A stretch of DNA of 7,376 nucleotides from Prolixibacteraceae bacterium (GCA_003450125.1 DMFR01000384.1:1-7376), one strand, 5' to 3'. Shown: positions 1-5,730, counted from the first letter of the stretch. Notes: generated by a model from the letters alone, not told the origin. Program-made: numbers and translations.

Positions 1-438
1 AAACATGGTCGCTTTTACCAAGTTGTGTGGATTTGAAGATCCTTTTGATTTTGCAAGGATATTGTGAATTCCAACACTTTCCAGCACTGCGCGCATAGCA
101 CCTCCGGCTTTTACCCCGGTTCCAGAAGTGGCCGGTTTTAAAAATACACGGGCACCACCAAACTTAGATTCTTGTTCATGAGGGATCGTACCTTTGTGAA
201 TCGGAACCTTAATCAGATTTTTCTTAGCTGCATCAACCCCTTTTGAAATTGCAGTAGTAACTTCGCTGGCTTTACCGAGGCCCCAGCCTACGATACCGTC
301 TTCGTTACCGACCACCACAATTGCCGAGAAGCTAAATGTTCTACCTCCTTTGGTCACTTTTGTCACACGGTTAATAGCTACCAACCGGTCTTTCAGTTCC
401 AAATCACTGGTTTTTACTTTTCTGATATCTCCTGTCAT
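1..438 (-). CDS. rpsE: 30S ribosomal protein uS5 (S5), 3' end outside window
   Basis: uS5 is a 30S protein near the mRNA entry site and decoding region, where it affects translational fidelity. The frame runs from an ATG at 438 through 146 codons to the window edge without a stop; family members are usually about 165-175 residues, so roughly the last 20-30 are missing. Visible hallmarks are the N-terminal block DLELKDRLVAINRVTKVTKG (residues 12-31), the glycine-rich GNEDGIVGWGLGKASEV segment (44-60), and the C-terminal-domain motifs FGGARVFLKPA (93-103) and GTGVKAGGAMRAVLE (107-120). A block SKGSSNPHNLVKAT follows (131-144). It lies 5 nt after the rplR stop, which is itself followed by an in-frame TAG. 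No Shine-Dalgarno is seen, so coupling to rplR is likely. rpmD, rplO and secY would be expected next, beyond the window. Identification is secure. Confidence 0.97.
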   Translation of the reverse strand, partial: MTGDIRKVKTSDLELKDRLVAINRVTKVTKGGRTFSFSAIVVVGNEDGIVGWGLGKASEVTTAISKGVDAAKKNLIKVPIHKGTIPHEQESKFGGARVFLKPATSGTGVKAGGAMRAVLESVGIHNILAKSKGSSNPHNLVKATMF

Positions 439-443
439 AACTA

Positions 444-800
444 TTAAAATTTAAGGCCGCCTTCACGGGCAGCATCAGCTAATTGTTTAACTCTTCCGTG
501 GTACAAATAACCATTACGATCGAATACTACAGCTGTGATCCCGGCAGCTACTGCTTTTGCAGCAATTGCTTTTCCAACTTTCTCAGCTATTTCGATTTTG
601 GTACCCTCGGCACCTTCGAAATCTTTATTAAGTGAAGAAACAGCCATCAACGTAACGCCTGACAAATCATCAATCAACTGGGCATAAATCTGCTTGTTGC
701 TTCTGAATACGTTTAAACGTGGTCTTAGGGCAGTTCCAGAAACAACTTTCCGGATTCTCTTCTTAATTCTATATCTTCTTTCTTGCTTCGTTAAAGCCAT
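444..800 (-). CDS. rplR: 50S ribosomal protein uL18 (L18)
   Basis: uL18 binds 5S rRNA and, with uL5, builds the central protuberance of the 50S subunit. The product has 118 residues, normal for bacteria (about 114-120). It has the basic N-terminal tail with many Arg and Lys (residues 5-20), then the core segment RPRLNVFRSNKQIYAQLIDD (26-45), and the C-terminal VVFDRNGYLYHGRVKQLADAAREGGLKF region (91-118), with the conserved FDRNGYLYHGRV and AREGGLKF motifs. The ATG at 800 follows the rplF stop by 15 nt. That leader is almost pure A/T, without a Shine-Dalgarno, the usual Bacteroidota pattern. The stop TAA is followed in frame by TAG. Identification is secure by sequence and by position between rplF and rpsE. 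Confidence 0.98.
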   Translation of the reverse strand: MALTKQERRYRIKKRIRKVVSGTALRPRLNVFRSNKQIYAQLIDDLSGVTLMAVSSLNKDFEGAEGTKIEIAEKVGKAIAAKAVAAGITAVVFDRNGYLYHGRVKQLADAAREGGLKF

Positions 801-815
801 GGTTTTTAAATTTTA

Positions 816-1373
816 CTATTTAGCACCAGCTGATTTACCGGCTTTGCGCCTTAGAATTTCACCAACAAACTTAACACCTTTTCCTTTGTAAGGCTCAGGT
901 TTTCTGAAGGATCTGATTTTGGCTGCAATGTGACCAATTAATTGTTTATCACAGCTTTTCAGGGTCACAATCGGGTTGGCACGTTTATCACTTTTTGCCT
1001 CTACCTGCACTTCCGAAGGAAGCTGAAGATAGGTATGGTGTGAATAACCTAAAACCAAATCGAGTACCTGACCATCATGTTCGGCACGATAACCTACACC
1101 AACCAGCTCCAGCTTAATTTCATAGCCTTTCGATACGCCGGTCACCATATTAGAAACCAGTGAGCGATACAAGCCATGAATGGCACGGTGTTTTTTCTCA
1201 TCTGAGGGACGGATTGCCGTTACAATATTTCCTTCAATTTCGAAGGTAATATCCGGGTCAACCTGTTGTGTTAGTTCACCCAGCGGGCCTTTTACAGTAA
1301 CGAGATTCGAATCGCTTACTGTAAATTTAACTCCTGCCGGTATTTCTATGGGAAGTTTACCTATCCTTGACAT
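816..1373 (-). CDS. rplF: 50S ribosomal protein uL6 (L6)
   Basis: uL6 lies at the base of the L7/L12 stalk beside the sarcin-ricin loop and helps shape the GTPase factor site. I start it at the ATG at 1373 (MSRIGKLPI), giving 185 residues, close to the family's usual 176-190. The open frame continues upstream to 1421, but those 16 codons overlap the end of rpsH and do not resemble uL6. The start at 1373 also has a near-consensus AGGAGG 7 nt before it. Both uL6 repeats are present: the first begins MSRIGKLPIEIPAGV, and the linker region has HGLYRSLVSNMVTGVSKGY (66-84). The second repeat contains LELVGVGYRA (88-97) and ends with the family signature PEPYKGKGVKFVGE (159-172). The stop is TAG followed in frame by TAA. 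Identification is secure. Confidence 0.97.
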   Translation of the reverse strand: MSRIGKLPIEIPAGVKFTVSDSNLVTVKGPLGELTQQVDPDITFEIEGNIVTAIRPSDEKKHRAIHGLYRSLVSNMVTGVSKGYEIKLELVGVGYRAEHDGQVLDLVLGYSHHTYLQLPSEVQVEAKSDKRANPIVTLKSCDKQLIGHIAAKIRSFRKPEPYKGKGVKFVGEILRRKAGKSAGAK

Positions 1374-1380
1374 TCTGATT

Positions 1381-1386
1381 CCTCCT
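1381..1386 (-). promoter_or_regulatory. Strong Shine-Dalgarno site of rplF
   Basis: The minus strand reads AGGAGG here, 7 nt before the rplF ATG at 1373 and inside the 16-nt rpsH-rplF gap. It matches the anti-Shine-Dalgarno core fully at a standard distance. This decides the rplF start at 1373 over the upstream in-frame codon. It stands out because most genes in this cluster have no such site. Confidence 0.85.
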
Positions 1387-1389
1387 AGA

Positions 1390-1797
1390 TTAATAAACGT
1401 AACATAAAACTTCCCCGCCAATGCTTAATTCCCGAGCTTCTTTGTCGGTAATTACGCCTTTTGAGGTGGATATGACAGCAATTCCCAAACCATTCAATAC
1501 ACGGGGAATACTGTCCACATGACAATATTTCCTCAAACCAGGTTTACTGATTCTACGGATTGTTTTGATCGCAGGAATGCGTGTTTCTGGATGATATTTC
1601 AAGGCAATTTTAATGTTGCCCTGAAAGTTGATTTCGTCTTCAAACTTATAGTTGAGGATATATCCTTTATCTTTCAAAATTTTGGTAATTTCTTTCTTGA
1701 TATTGGATGCAGGAATATCCACCACACGATGTTTTGCCTTTTGGGCATTTCTGATTCGTGTCAGATAATCTGCTATTGGATCTGTAATTTTGCTCAT
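1390..1797 (-). CDS. rpsH: 30S ribosomal protein uS8 (S8)
   Basis: uS8 is a primary 16S rRNA binder that organises the 30S central domain; in E. coli it also represses spc operon translation. The product has 135 residues, against 130-132 for most homologues. The N-terminal domain starts MSKITDPIADYLTRIRNA (1-18) and includes HRVVDIPASNIKKEITKILK (23-42). The C-terminal RNA-binding domain carries the family signature GLGIAVISTSKGVITDKEA (103-121) and ends GGEVLCYVY. The extra length comes from a few residues at the N terminus (MSK before ITDPIADYL) and small internal differences. The ATG at 1797 lies 17 nt after the rpsN stop, behind an A/T-rich leader with only a weak purine stretch (AAGAAG). 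Identification is secure. Whether it autoregulates this operon cannot be told from the sequence. Confidence 0.98.
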   Translation of the reverse strand: MSKITDPIADYLTRIRNAQKAKHRVVDIPASNIKKEITKILKDKGYILNYKFEDEINFQGNIKIALKYHPETRIPAIKTIRRISKPGLRKYCHVDSIPRVLNGLGIAVISTSKGVITDKEARELSIGGEVLCYVY

Positions 1798-1814
1798 TAC
1801 TTCTTAATTATAAA

Positions 1815-2084
1815 TTACCAACTTGCTTTTTTAACACCGGGAATTAAACCAGAAGAAGCCATTTCTCTGAAATTGATCCTGCTGATACCGAATTGACGCA
1901 TATACCCTTTCGGGCGACCGGTTAATTTGCATCTGTTATGCATACGAATACGGGCAGAGTTCTTAGGTAACTTCTGAAGACCGACATAATCACCTTCAGC
2001 CTTTAGTTTAGCTCTTTTCTCGGCATATTTTTCAACAAGCGCAGCTCTTTTTACTTCCCGAGCTTTCATTGATTCCTTAGCCAT
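1815..2084 (-). CDS. rpsN: 30S ribosomal protein uS14 (S14), long zinc-free form
   Basis: uS14 sits in the head of the 30S subunit next to uS3 and uS10. The product has 89 residues, typical of the long C-minus class. The short zinc-binding class has about 61 residues and two CxxC motifs; here the only cysteine is Cys52, so no zinc site can form. The conserved core RMHNRCKLTGRPKGYMRQFG (47-66) is followed by ISRINFREMASSGLIPGVKKASW (67-89), ending in the usual KKASW. The N-terminal 45 residues are strongly basic and helical in character. The ATG at 2084 comes 3 nt after the rplE stop, so translation is probably coupled to rplE. There is no Shine-Dalgarno. Identification is secure. Confidence 0.98.
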   Translation of the reverse strand: MAKESMKAREVKRAALVEKYAEKRAKLKAEGDYVGLQKLPKNSARIRMHNRCKLTGRPKGYMRQFGISRINFREMASSGLIPGVKKASW

Positions 2085-2087
2085 ATC

Positions 2088-2645
2088 TTAATTCTTTTTA
2101 GCATTTTTAAAAGGTAAACCTAACTCTTTCAATAAAGCGTAGCCTTCTTCATCCGAATAGGCTGAGGTCACGAAAGTGATGTTCATTCCGTTGATCTTGG
2201 TAACTTTATCCATTACAATTTCAGGAAAGATGATCTGCTCAGGAATTCCAAGGGTGTAATTTCCTTGTCCATCCATTTTGCTTTCAATTCCTTTAAAATC
2301 GCGAATACGGGGAAGAGATACACTGATTAGACGATCCAGGAATTCATACATATGCTCTCTGCGAAGGGTCACACGAACCCCGATAGGCATTTTCTTCCTT
2401 AGTTTGAAATTAGAGATGTCTCTTTTTGATTTGGTTTGGACTGCCTTTTGACCTGCGATAGTAGTAATCTCCTCGGTTGCGACTTCGATTAACTTTTTAT
2501 CTGCGATAGCAGCTCCAACTCCCTGGTTGATGACAATTTTCTCTAATCTTGGCGCCTGCATTACGTTTTTGTAGGAAAAATCCTTTACTAACGCAGGAAC
2601 TACTTCGTCCAAGTATTTTTTCTTAAGTGTTGGTACGTAAGCCAT
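2088..2645 (-). CDS. rplE: 50S ribosomal protein uL5 (L5)
   Basis: uL5 binds 5S rRNA in the central protuberance and contacts the P-site tRNA and the 30S head. The product has 185 residues, the normal size (about 178-187). Recognisable blocks are PRLEKIVINQGVG (32-44), the KSKRDISNFKLRKKMPIGVRVTLR segment (72-95), LPRIRDFKGI (111-120), and the GNYTLGIPEQIIFPEI motif (128-143). The C-terminal region holds NGMNITFVTSAYSDEEGYALL. Its start codon shares one base with the rplX stop (TAATG), and an AGGAG lies 8 nt upstream inside the last codons of rplX. It should therefore be translated in tight coupling with rplX. Identification is secure. Confidence 0.98.
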   Translation of the reverse strand: MAYVPTLKKKYLDEVVPALVKDFSYKNVMQAPRLEKIVINQGVGAAIADKKLIEVATEEITTIAGQKAVQTKSKRDISNFKLRKKMPIGVRVTLRREHMYEFLDRLISVSLPRIRDFKGIESKMDGQGNYTLGIPEQIIFPEIVMDKVTKINGMNITFVTSAYSDEEGYALLKELGLPFKNAKKN

Positions 2646-2968
2646 TACTTAATCTCCTCTCCTGATTTTTTTGAATAACGAACTAATTTACCTTTATCAT
2701 TTAGCTTTCTTCCGATACGAGTAGGTTTTCCAGTTTTTGGATCCTTAATCATAAGGTTAGACAAATGGATGGGTGCTTCCTTTTCAACAATACCCCCCTG
2801 CGGATGAGCCGCATTGGGTTTGGTATGTTTTTTAACCATATTAACACCTTCCACTATAGCTTTTCCGGTGGCTCTGATTACTTCCAGTACTTTGCCTTCC
2901 CGTCCTTTGTAATTGCCAGTTGTGACAAAAACAGTGTCGCTTTTTTTAATGTGTAATTTTTTCTGCAT
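2645..2968 (-). CDS. rplX: 50S ribosomal protein uL24 (L24)
   Basis: uL24 is an early assembly protein of the 50S subunit that binds the 5' region of 23S rRNA near the exit tunnel. From the ATG at 2968 (MQKKLHIKKSDTV) it has 107 residues, matching the usual 102-107. The KOW-type domain covers about residues 11-38 (DTVFVTTGNYKGREGKVLEV). Conserved blocks GKAIVEGVNMVKKHTKPN (35-52), PQGGIVEKEAPIHLSNLM (56-73) and a GEEIK tail follow. An in-frame ATG at 2986 would add six residues (MHKIKT) and would overlap the rplN stop as TAATG. I prefer 2968 because the family starts close to the LHIKKxDTV block, and because the leader before it is A/T-rich as for neighbouring genes. The gene is certain; the start is about 70:30 in favour of 2968. 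Confidence 0.93.
   Translation of the reverse strand: MQKKLHIKKSDTVFVTTGNYKGREGKVLEVIRATGKAIVEGVNMVKKHTKPNAAHPQGGIVEKEAPIHLSNLMIKDPKTGKPTRIGRKLNDKGKLVRYSKKSGEEIK
2654..2663 (-). promoter_or_regulatory. Shine-Dalgarno of rplE embedded in rplX codons
   Basis: The minus strand reads AGGAGAGGAG here, two overlapping SD-like cores. The nearer AGGAG ends 8 nt before the rplE ATG at 2645, a good distance. The bases also encode the Gly-Glu-Glu near the C terminus of uL24, so they serve the protein too and may not be selected only as a ribosome binding site. Confidence 0.65.
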
Positions 2969-2985
2969 CGTTTTAATTTTATGCA

Positions 2986-3351
2986 TTAAAGTACTTCAGG
3001 AGCAAGTGAAATGATCTTCATATTCTTATCACGAAGTTCTCTTGCTACAGGCCCAAATATACGAGTTCCGCGCATTTCACCCGTATTATTGAGTAAAACA
3101 ACTGCGTTATCATCAAAACGGATATAAGATCCATCGGGACGACGAACTTCTTTGGAGGTACGAACAATAATTGCTTTCGACACGGCACCCTTTTTCATGT
3201 CACTTCCCGCTATAGCACTTTTTACGGTCACTACAATGGTATCGCCCAATGAAGCATAGCGCTTTTTAGTTCCGCCTAAAACACGGATACAAAGCACTTC
3301 TTTTGCTCCACTATTATCGGCAACGGTACATCTTGATTCCTGTTGTATCAT
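2986..3351 (-). CDS. rplN: 50S ribosomal protein uL14 (L14)
   Basis: uL14 lies on the interface side of the 50S subunit, binds 23S rRNA and contributes to intersubunit bridges. The product has 121 residues, against a usual 121-123. It begins MIQQESRCTVADNSGAKEVL (1-20), a nearly universal start, and continues with CIRVLGG (21-27). The family signature region covers residues 60-86, from AIIVRTSKEVRRPDGSYIRF to DDNAVV. It ends GTRIFGPVARELRDKNMKIISLAPEVL. In E. coli this gene opens the separate spc operon. Here its ATG lies only 2 nt after the rpsQ stop, leaving no room for a promoter or terminator between the two blocks. Identification is secure. Confidence 0.98.
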   Translation of the reverse strand: MIQQESRCTVADNSGAKEVLCIRVLGGTKKRYASLGDTIVVTVKSAIAGSDMKKGAVSKAIIVRTSKEVRRPDGSYIRFDDNAVVLLNNTGEMRGTRIFGPVARELRDKNMKIISLAPEVL

Positions 3352-3353
3352 GA

Positions 3354-3611
3354 TTACTTAGCTCTTTCTATGATTTCCACTAATCTCCAACATTTCTGCT
3401 TACTGATTGGTCGTGTTTCCATGATCTTCACAGTATCGCCAATATTGCAGCTGTTCTTTTCATCGTGGGCGTAAAACTTGGAGGTCTTGTTGACGAACTT
3501 ACCATAAATAGGATGTTTTTCCTTGCGCTTTTCAGCCACAACGATGGTGCATTCCATTTTGTTGCTCACAACTACTCCAACACGCTCCTTCCTTAGATTT
3601 CTTGATTCCAT
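3354..3611 (-). CDS. rpsQ: 30S ribosomal protein uS17 (S17)
   Basis: uS17 is a primary 16S rRNA-binding protein of OB-fold type in the body of the 30S subunit. The product has 85 residues, the usual size for bacteria (about 80-90). The start MESRNLRKERVGVVVSNKME (1-20) matches the family's RKxxxGxVxSxKMxxT pattern. The middle holds HPIYGKFVNKTSKFYAHDE (33-51), and the PROSITE-type signature GDTVKIMETRPISKQKCWRL lies at 58-77. The ATG at 3611 follows the rpmC stop by 2 nt, with no Shine-Dalgarno, so coupling to rpmC is likely. It is the last gene of the classical S10 operon and runs directly into rplN. Identification is secure. Confidence 0.98.
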   Translation of the reverse strand: MESRNLRKERVGVVVSNKMECTIVVAEKRKEKHPIYGKFVNKTSKFYAHDEKNSCNIGDTVKIMETRPISKQKCWRLVEIIERAK

Positions 3612-3613
3612 TT

Positions 3614-3817
3614 CTAACTCTGTTTTGTGTTAATTTCCCTTTGACGTAGAATGGTCTTTAGTCTGGCAATATTCCGTCTTACACCCACGATAACCTGTGG
3701 ATTGTCCAGTGGAGAAATTGCATGGTTCATTTTCATTCGTAACAAGGAATCCGTATCGGTCTGGATTCTTTCCAGCACTTCAGCTTTGGATAATTTTTCG
3801 ATTTCTGATGTCTTCAT
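3614..3817 (-). CDS. rpmC: 50S ribosomal protein uL29 (L29)
   Basis: uL29 is a small helical protein near the polypeptide exit tunnel, next to uL23, where it contributes to the docking site for trigger factor and SRP. The product has 67 residues (usual 60-70). It shows the family plan of two antiparallel helices: the first is MKTSEIEKLSKAEVLERIQT (1-20) continuing to about residue 35, and the second spans roughly 40-62. The second helix contains the conserved VRRNIARLKTILRQRE segment (46-61). The start codon overlaps the rplP stop by one base (TAATG), a plain case of translational coupling. The stop is TAG. Although uL29 is poorly conserved, the second-helix motif and the position between rplP and rpsQ leave little doubt. 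Confidence 0.97.
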   Translation of the reverse strand: MKTSEIEKLSKAEVLERIQTDTDSLLRMKMNHAISPLDNPQVIVGVRRNIARLKTILRQREINTKQS

Positions 3818-4251
3818 TATTCAGCAATTACAGATTCAACAAAGTCACGTCTGACAATAAACTTAGTAGTAACCGGCAGTTTTTGTGCCGCTAAACGAAG
3901 TGCTTCTTTTGCTACTGCATAAGGAACTCCATCTGCTTCAATCAATATTCTACCTGGTGTAATCGGAGCAACAAATGCTTCCGGGGCACCTTTACCTTTA
4001 CCCATACGTACTTCAGCGGGTTTTTTCGTAATCGGTTTGTCGGGGAATACTCTGATCCAGATTTGACCCTGACGTTGCATATGACGGGTTACCGCAACCC
4101 TGGCCGCCTCAATCTGACGTCCGGTCAGCCATGTTTCTTCCAGAGATTTGATACCGAAAGTTCCAAATGCCAACTGATTTCCCCTTTGGGACAGTCCCTT
4201 CATTTTTCCCTTTTGTACTCTTCTGAATTTTGTCTTTTTCGGTTGTAACAT
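3817..4251 (-). CDS. rplP: 50S ribosomal protein uL16 (L16)
   Basis: uL16 is a late-assembling 50S protein that contacts A-site tRNA near the peptidyl transferase centre. The product has 144 residues (usual 136-145). It begins MLQPKKTKFRRVQKGKMKGL (1-20). The conserved LTGRQIEAARVAVTRHMQR block lies at 42-60, and IWIRVFPDKPITKKPAEVRM at 64-83, followed by GKGKGAPE. Arg82 aligns with E. coli Arg81, which the oxygenase YcfD hydroxylates in that species; nothing here shows whether that happens in this organism. The C-terminal part EALRLAAQKLPVTTKFIVRR is typical. A 28-nt gap separates it from rpsC and ends in a purine-rich stretch (GAAGTAGAGAAGA) directly before the ATG, at most a weak ribosome binding site. 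Identification is secure. Confidence 0.98.
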   Translation of the reverse strand: MLQPKKTKFRRVQKGKMKGLSQRGNQLAFGTFGIKSLEETWLTGRQIEAARVAVTRHMQRQGQIWIRVFPDKPITKKPAEVRMGKGKGAPEAFVAPITPGRILIEADGVPYAVAKEALRLAAQKLPVTTKFIVRRDFVESVIAE

Positions 4252-4279
4252 TCTTCTCTACTTCTGAAAGGTTGACAAA

Positions 4280-4996
4280 TTATTTTTTTCTTTTCTTAAA
4301 TCCGTTCCCTTTTGGACCACCTACAACCGGACGACCAGGTTTCTGGCCAAGGTTTGGTGAAAGGTCACGCTTTCCATAAATCTCGCCTTTGCAGATCCAT
4401 ACCTTCACACCGAGTAAACCGGTTTTGGTCAGGGCTTCTGCAAGCGCATAATCTATATCAGCTCTCAGAGTATGCAAAGGAGTACGACCATCTTTGTACA
4501 TTTCTGAACGGGCCATTTCGGCGCCATTCAAACGGCCTGATACTTGAATCTTGATCCCTTGCGCTCCCATTCTCATGGTAGAGGCGATGGCCATTTTAGT
4601 GGCACGACGGTAAGCAATCTTGCCTTCAATCTGACGGGCAATGTTGATCGCTACAATCTGGGCATCCAATTCCGGACGTTTAATTTCAAAAATGTTGATC
4701 TGAACTTCTTTGTTAGTGATCTTTTTCAACTCTTCTTTCAGCTTATCAACTTCCTGACCACCTTTGCCAATAATAATACCGGGCCTTGAGGTGTGAACAG
4801 TGATGGTAATTAGCTTGAGTGTACGTTCAATGATAATCTTGGAGATACTTGCTTTTGCCAGACGGGCATTCAGGTATTCCCTGATCTTGAAGTCTTCCAC
4901 GAGCTTATCGCCATAGTTGTTTCCACCGAACCAATTGGAATCCCATCCTTTGATGATCCCTAAACGATTAGCGATTGGATTAACTTTTTGTCCCAT
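4280..4996 (-). CDS. rpsC: 30S ribosomal protein uS3 (S3)
   Basis: uS3 forms part of the mRNA entry channel in the 30S head, with uS4 and uS5, and takes part in mRNA unwinding. The product has 238 residues, within the family range (about 210-245). It starts MGQKVNPIANRLGI (1-14), the standard uS3 opening. A type II KH domain follows, with its GxxG loop in PGIIIGKGGQEVDKL (72-86). The C-terminal domain has RRATKMAIASTMRMGAQGIK, SGRLNGAEMARSE, GRTPLHTLRADIDYALAEA and GLLGVKVWICKGE. The tail is basic and ends KKRKK, coded by an A-rich stretch with seven consecutive A bases. The ATG at 4996 follows the rplV stop by 10 nt of A/T-rich sequence with no Shine-Dalgarno. Identification is secure. Confidence 0.98.
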   Translation of the reverse strand: MGQKVNPIANRLGIIKGWDSNWFGGNNYGDKLVEDFKIREYLNARLAKASISKIIIERTLKLITITVHTSRPGIIIGKGGQEVDKLKEELKKITNKEVQINIFEIKRPELDAQIVAINIARQIEGKIAYRRATKMAIASTMRMGAQGIKIQVSGRLNGAEMARSEMYKDGRTPLHTLRADIDYALAEALTKTGLLGVKVWICKGEIYGKRDLSPNLGQKPGRPVVGGPKGNGFKKRKK

Positions 4997-5006
4997 GTAT
5001 TATTAT

Positions 5007-5420
5007 TTATTCAGTTTCTTTAACTATGGTTAAACTATCAAGACTAACAGTCACATGATTGGATCTTTTCTTGATCCTGTGTGCGCGACCCTGTGGTGCA
5101 GGACGTAGTCTTTTAAGTATCCTTCCTGAATCAACAGAAATGTTTTTCACATACAAATTGCTTTCTTCCAAGCGGCTTCCTTCGTTTTTAGCCTGCCAGT
5201 TTGCAATGGCCGACATGACTAATTTTTCTAGTCTACGAGAAGATTCCTTGGAGGAAAACTTAAGTACATCAATAGCTCTGTTCACTTCCATTCCACGTAC
5301 CATGTCGGCCACTAGCCTCATTTTACGCGGCGAAGTAGGACAATTCTTCAAAACAGCGAAATACTGCTGTTTCTTAGCTTCCTTTAGTTCGTTTGCACTA
5401 TTTCTTTTTCTAGCACCCAT
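5007..5420 (-). CDS. rplV: 50S ribosomal protein uL22 (L22)
   Basis: uL22 binds several domains of 23S rRNA, and its long beta-hairpin lines the peptide exit tunnel beside uL4; changes in this hairpin give macrolide resistance in other bacteria. The product has 137 residues; E. coli has 110, and Bacteroidota forms are typically longer at both ends. The core begins at about residue 28 with PTSPRKMRLVADMVRGMEV (28-46), then RAIDVLKFSSKESSRRLEKL (48-67) and SAIANW (70-75). The hairpin tip region is RPAPQGRAHRI (106-116), followed by KKRSNHVTVSL. No deletion or insertion is evident there. The ATG at 5420 lies after the widest gap of the window (37 nt), with an A/T-rich leader and no Shine-Dalgarno. 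Identification is secure. Confidence 0.98.
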   Translation of the reverse strand: MGARKRNSANELKEAKKQQYFAVLKNCPTSPRKMRLVADMVRGMEVNRAIDVLKFSSKESSRRLEKLVMSAIANWQAKNEGSRLEESNLYVKNISVDSGRILKRLRPAPQGRAHRIKKRSNHVTVSLDSLTIVKETE

Positions 5421-5441
5421 CGTGAATTCTTTTAATAGTTA

Positions 5442-5454
5442 ATGAGAATCTCAT
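5442..5454 (-). repeat. Short palindrome in the rpsS-rplV gap
   Basis: The minus strand reads ATGAGATTCTCAT, a perfect inverted repeat of two 6-base arms around one central base. It begins 3 nt after the rpsS stop. As RNA it could form only a short A/U-rich hairpin, because at least one arm pair must open to make a loop. There is no following U run, so it is not a terminator. It may be chance. Confidence 0.4.
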
Positions 5455-5457
5455 GCC

Positions 5458-5724
5458 TTATTTTCTCCCTTTGGCATGTCCCCTGAATGTTCTTGTAGGT
5501 GCAAATTCACCAAATTTATGACCTACCATATTTTCAGTCACATAAACCGGAATGAATTTATTCCCGTTATGAACTGCAATGGTATGCCCTACAAAGTCAG
5601 GAGAAATTACTGATGCTCTGGCCCAAGTCTTGATAACCGACTTCTTATTCGTATCATTCAACACTGTCACTTTACGTTCCAGCTTGAAATCAATAAAAGG
5701 CCCTTTCTTTAATGAACGACTCAT
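5458..5724 (-). CDS. rpsS: 30S ribosomal protein uS19 (S19)
   Basis: uS19 sits in the 30S head, forms a complex with uS13 and contacts the A-site tRNA and the central protuberance. The product has 88 residues, normal for the family (about 88-93). It begins MSRSLKKGPFIDFKLERKV (1-19), the standard opening. It has WARASVISPDFVGHTIAVHNG (34-54), and its C-terminal half holds the family signature VTENMVGHKFGEFAPTRTFRGH (62-83), ending AKGRK. The ATG at 5724 is preceded by AAGGAG at a 6-nt distance inside the 16-nt gap after rplB, one of the few clear Shine-Dalgarno sites in this cluster. Identification is secure. Confidence 0.98.
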   Translation of the reverse strand: MSRSLKKGPFIDFKLERKVTVLNDTNKKSVIKTWARASVISPDFVGHTIAVHNGNKFIPVYVTENMVGHKFGEFAPTRTFRGHAKGRK

Positions 5725-5730
5725 ATTCTT

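Noticed and set aside
1374..1421. N-terminal extension of rplF by 16 codons to an ATG at 1421
   Set aside because: It overlaps the end of rpsH, does not resemble uL6, and would ignore the AGGAGG placed 7 nt before the ATG at 1373.
1519..1896. Open frame of 125 codons on the plus strand across rpsH and rpsN
   Set aside because: It is antisense to two certain ribosomal protein genes, is rich in Phe, Cys and Ile as expected from reverse-complemented r-protein codons, and has no recognisable domain.
4252..4279. 28-nt rpsC-rplP gap as a promoter
   Set aside because: No convincing Bacteroidota -33/-7 pair (TTG and TAnnTTTG) is present, and the gap sits within an unbroken gene series.
4283..4289. 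Seven-T run near the rpsC end as a terminator or slippage site
   Set aside because: On the coding strand it is an A run within the Lys codons of the uS3 tail; there is no hairpin before it, and slippage here would alter only the last residue or so.
5059..5442. Open frame of 127 codons on the plus strand across rplV
   Set aside because: It lies almost entirely antisense to rplV, has no family resemblance, and its hydrophobic, Ser/Leu/Phe-rich content is the expected shadow of a Lys/Arg/Glu-rich gene.
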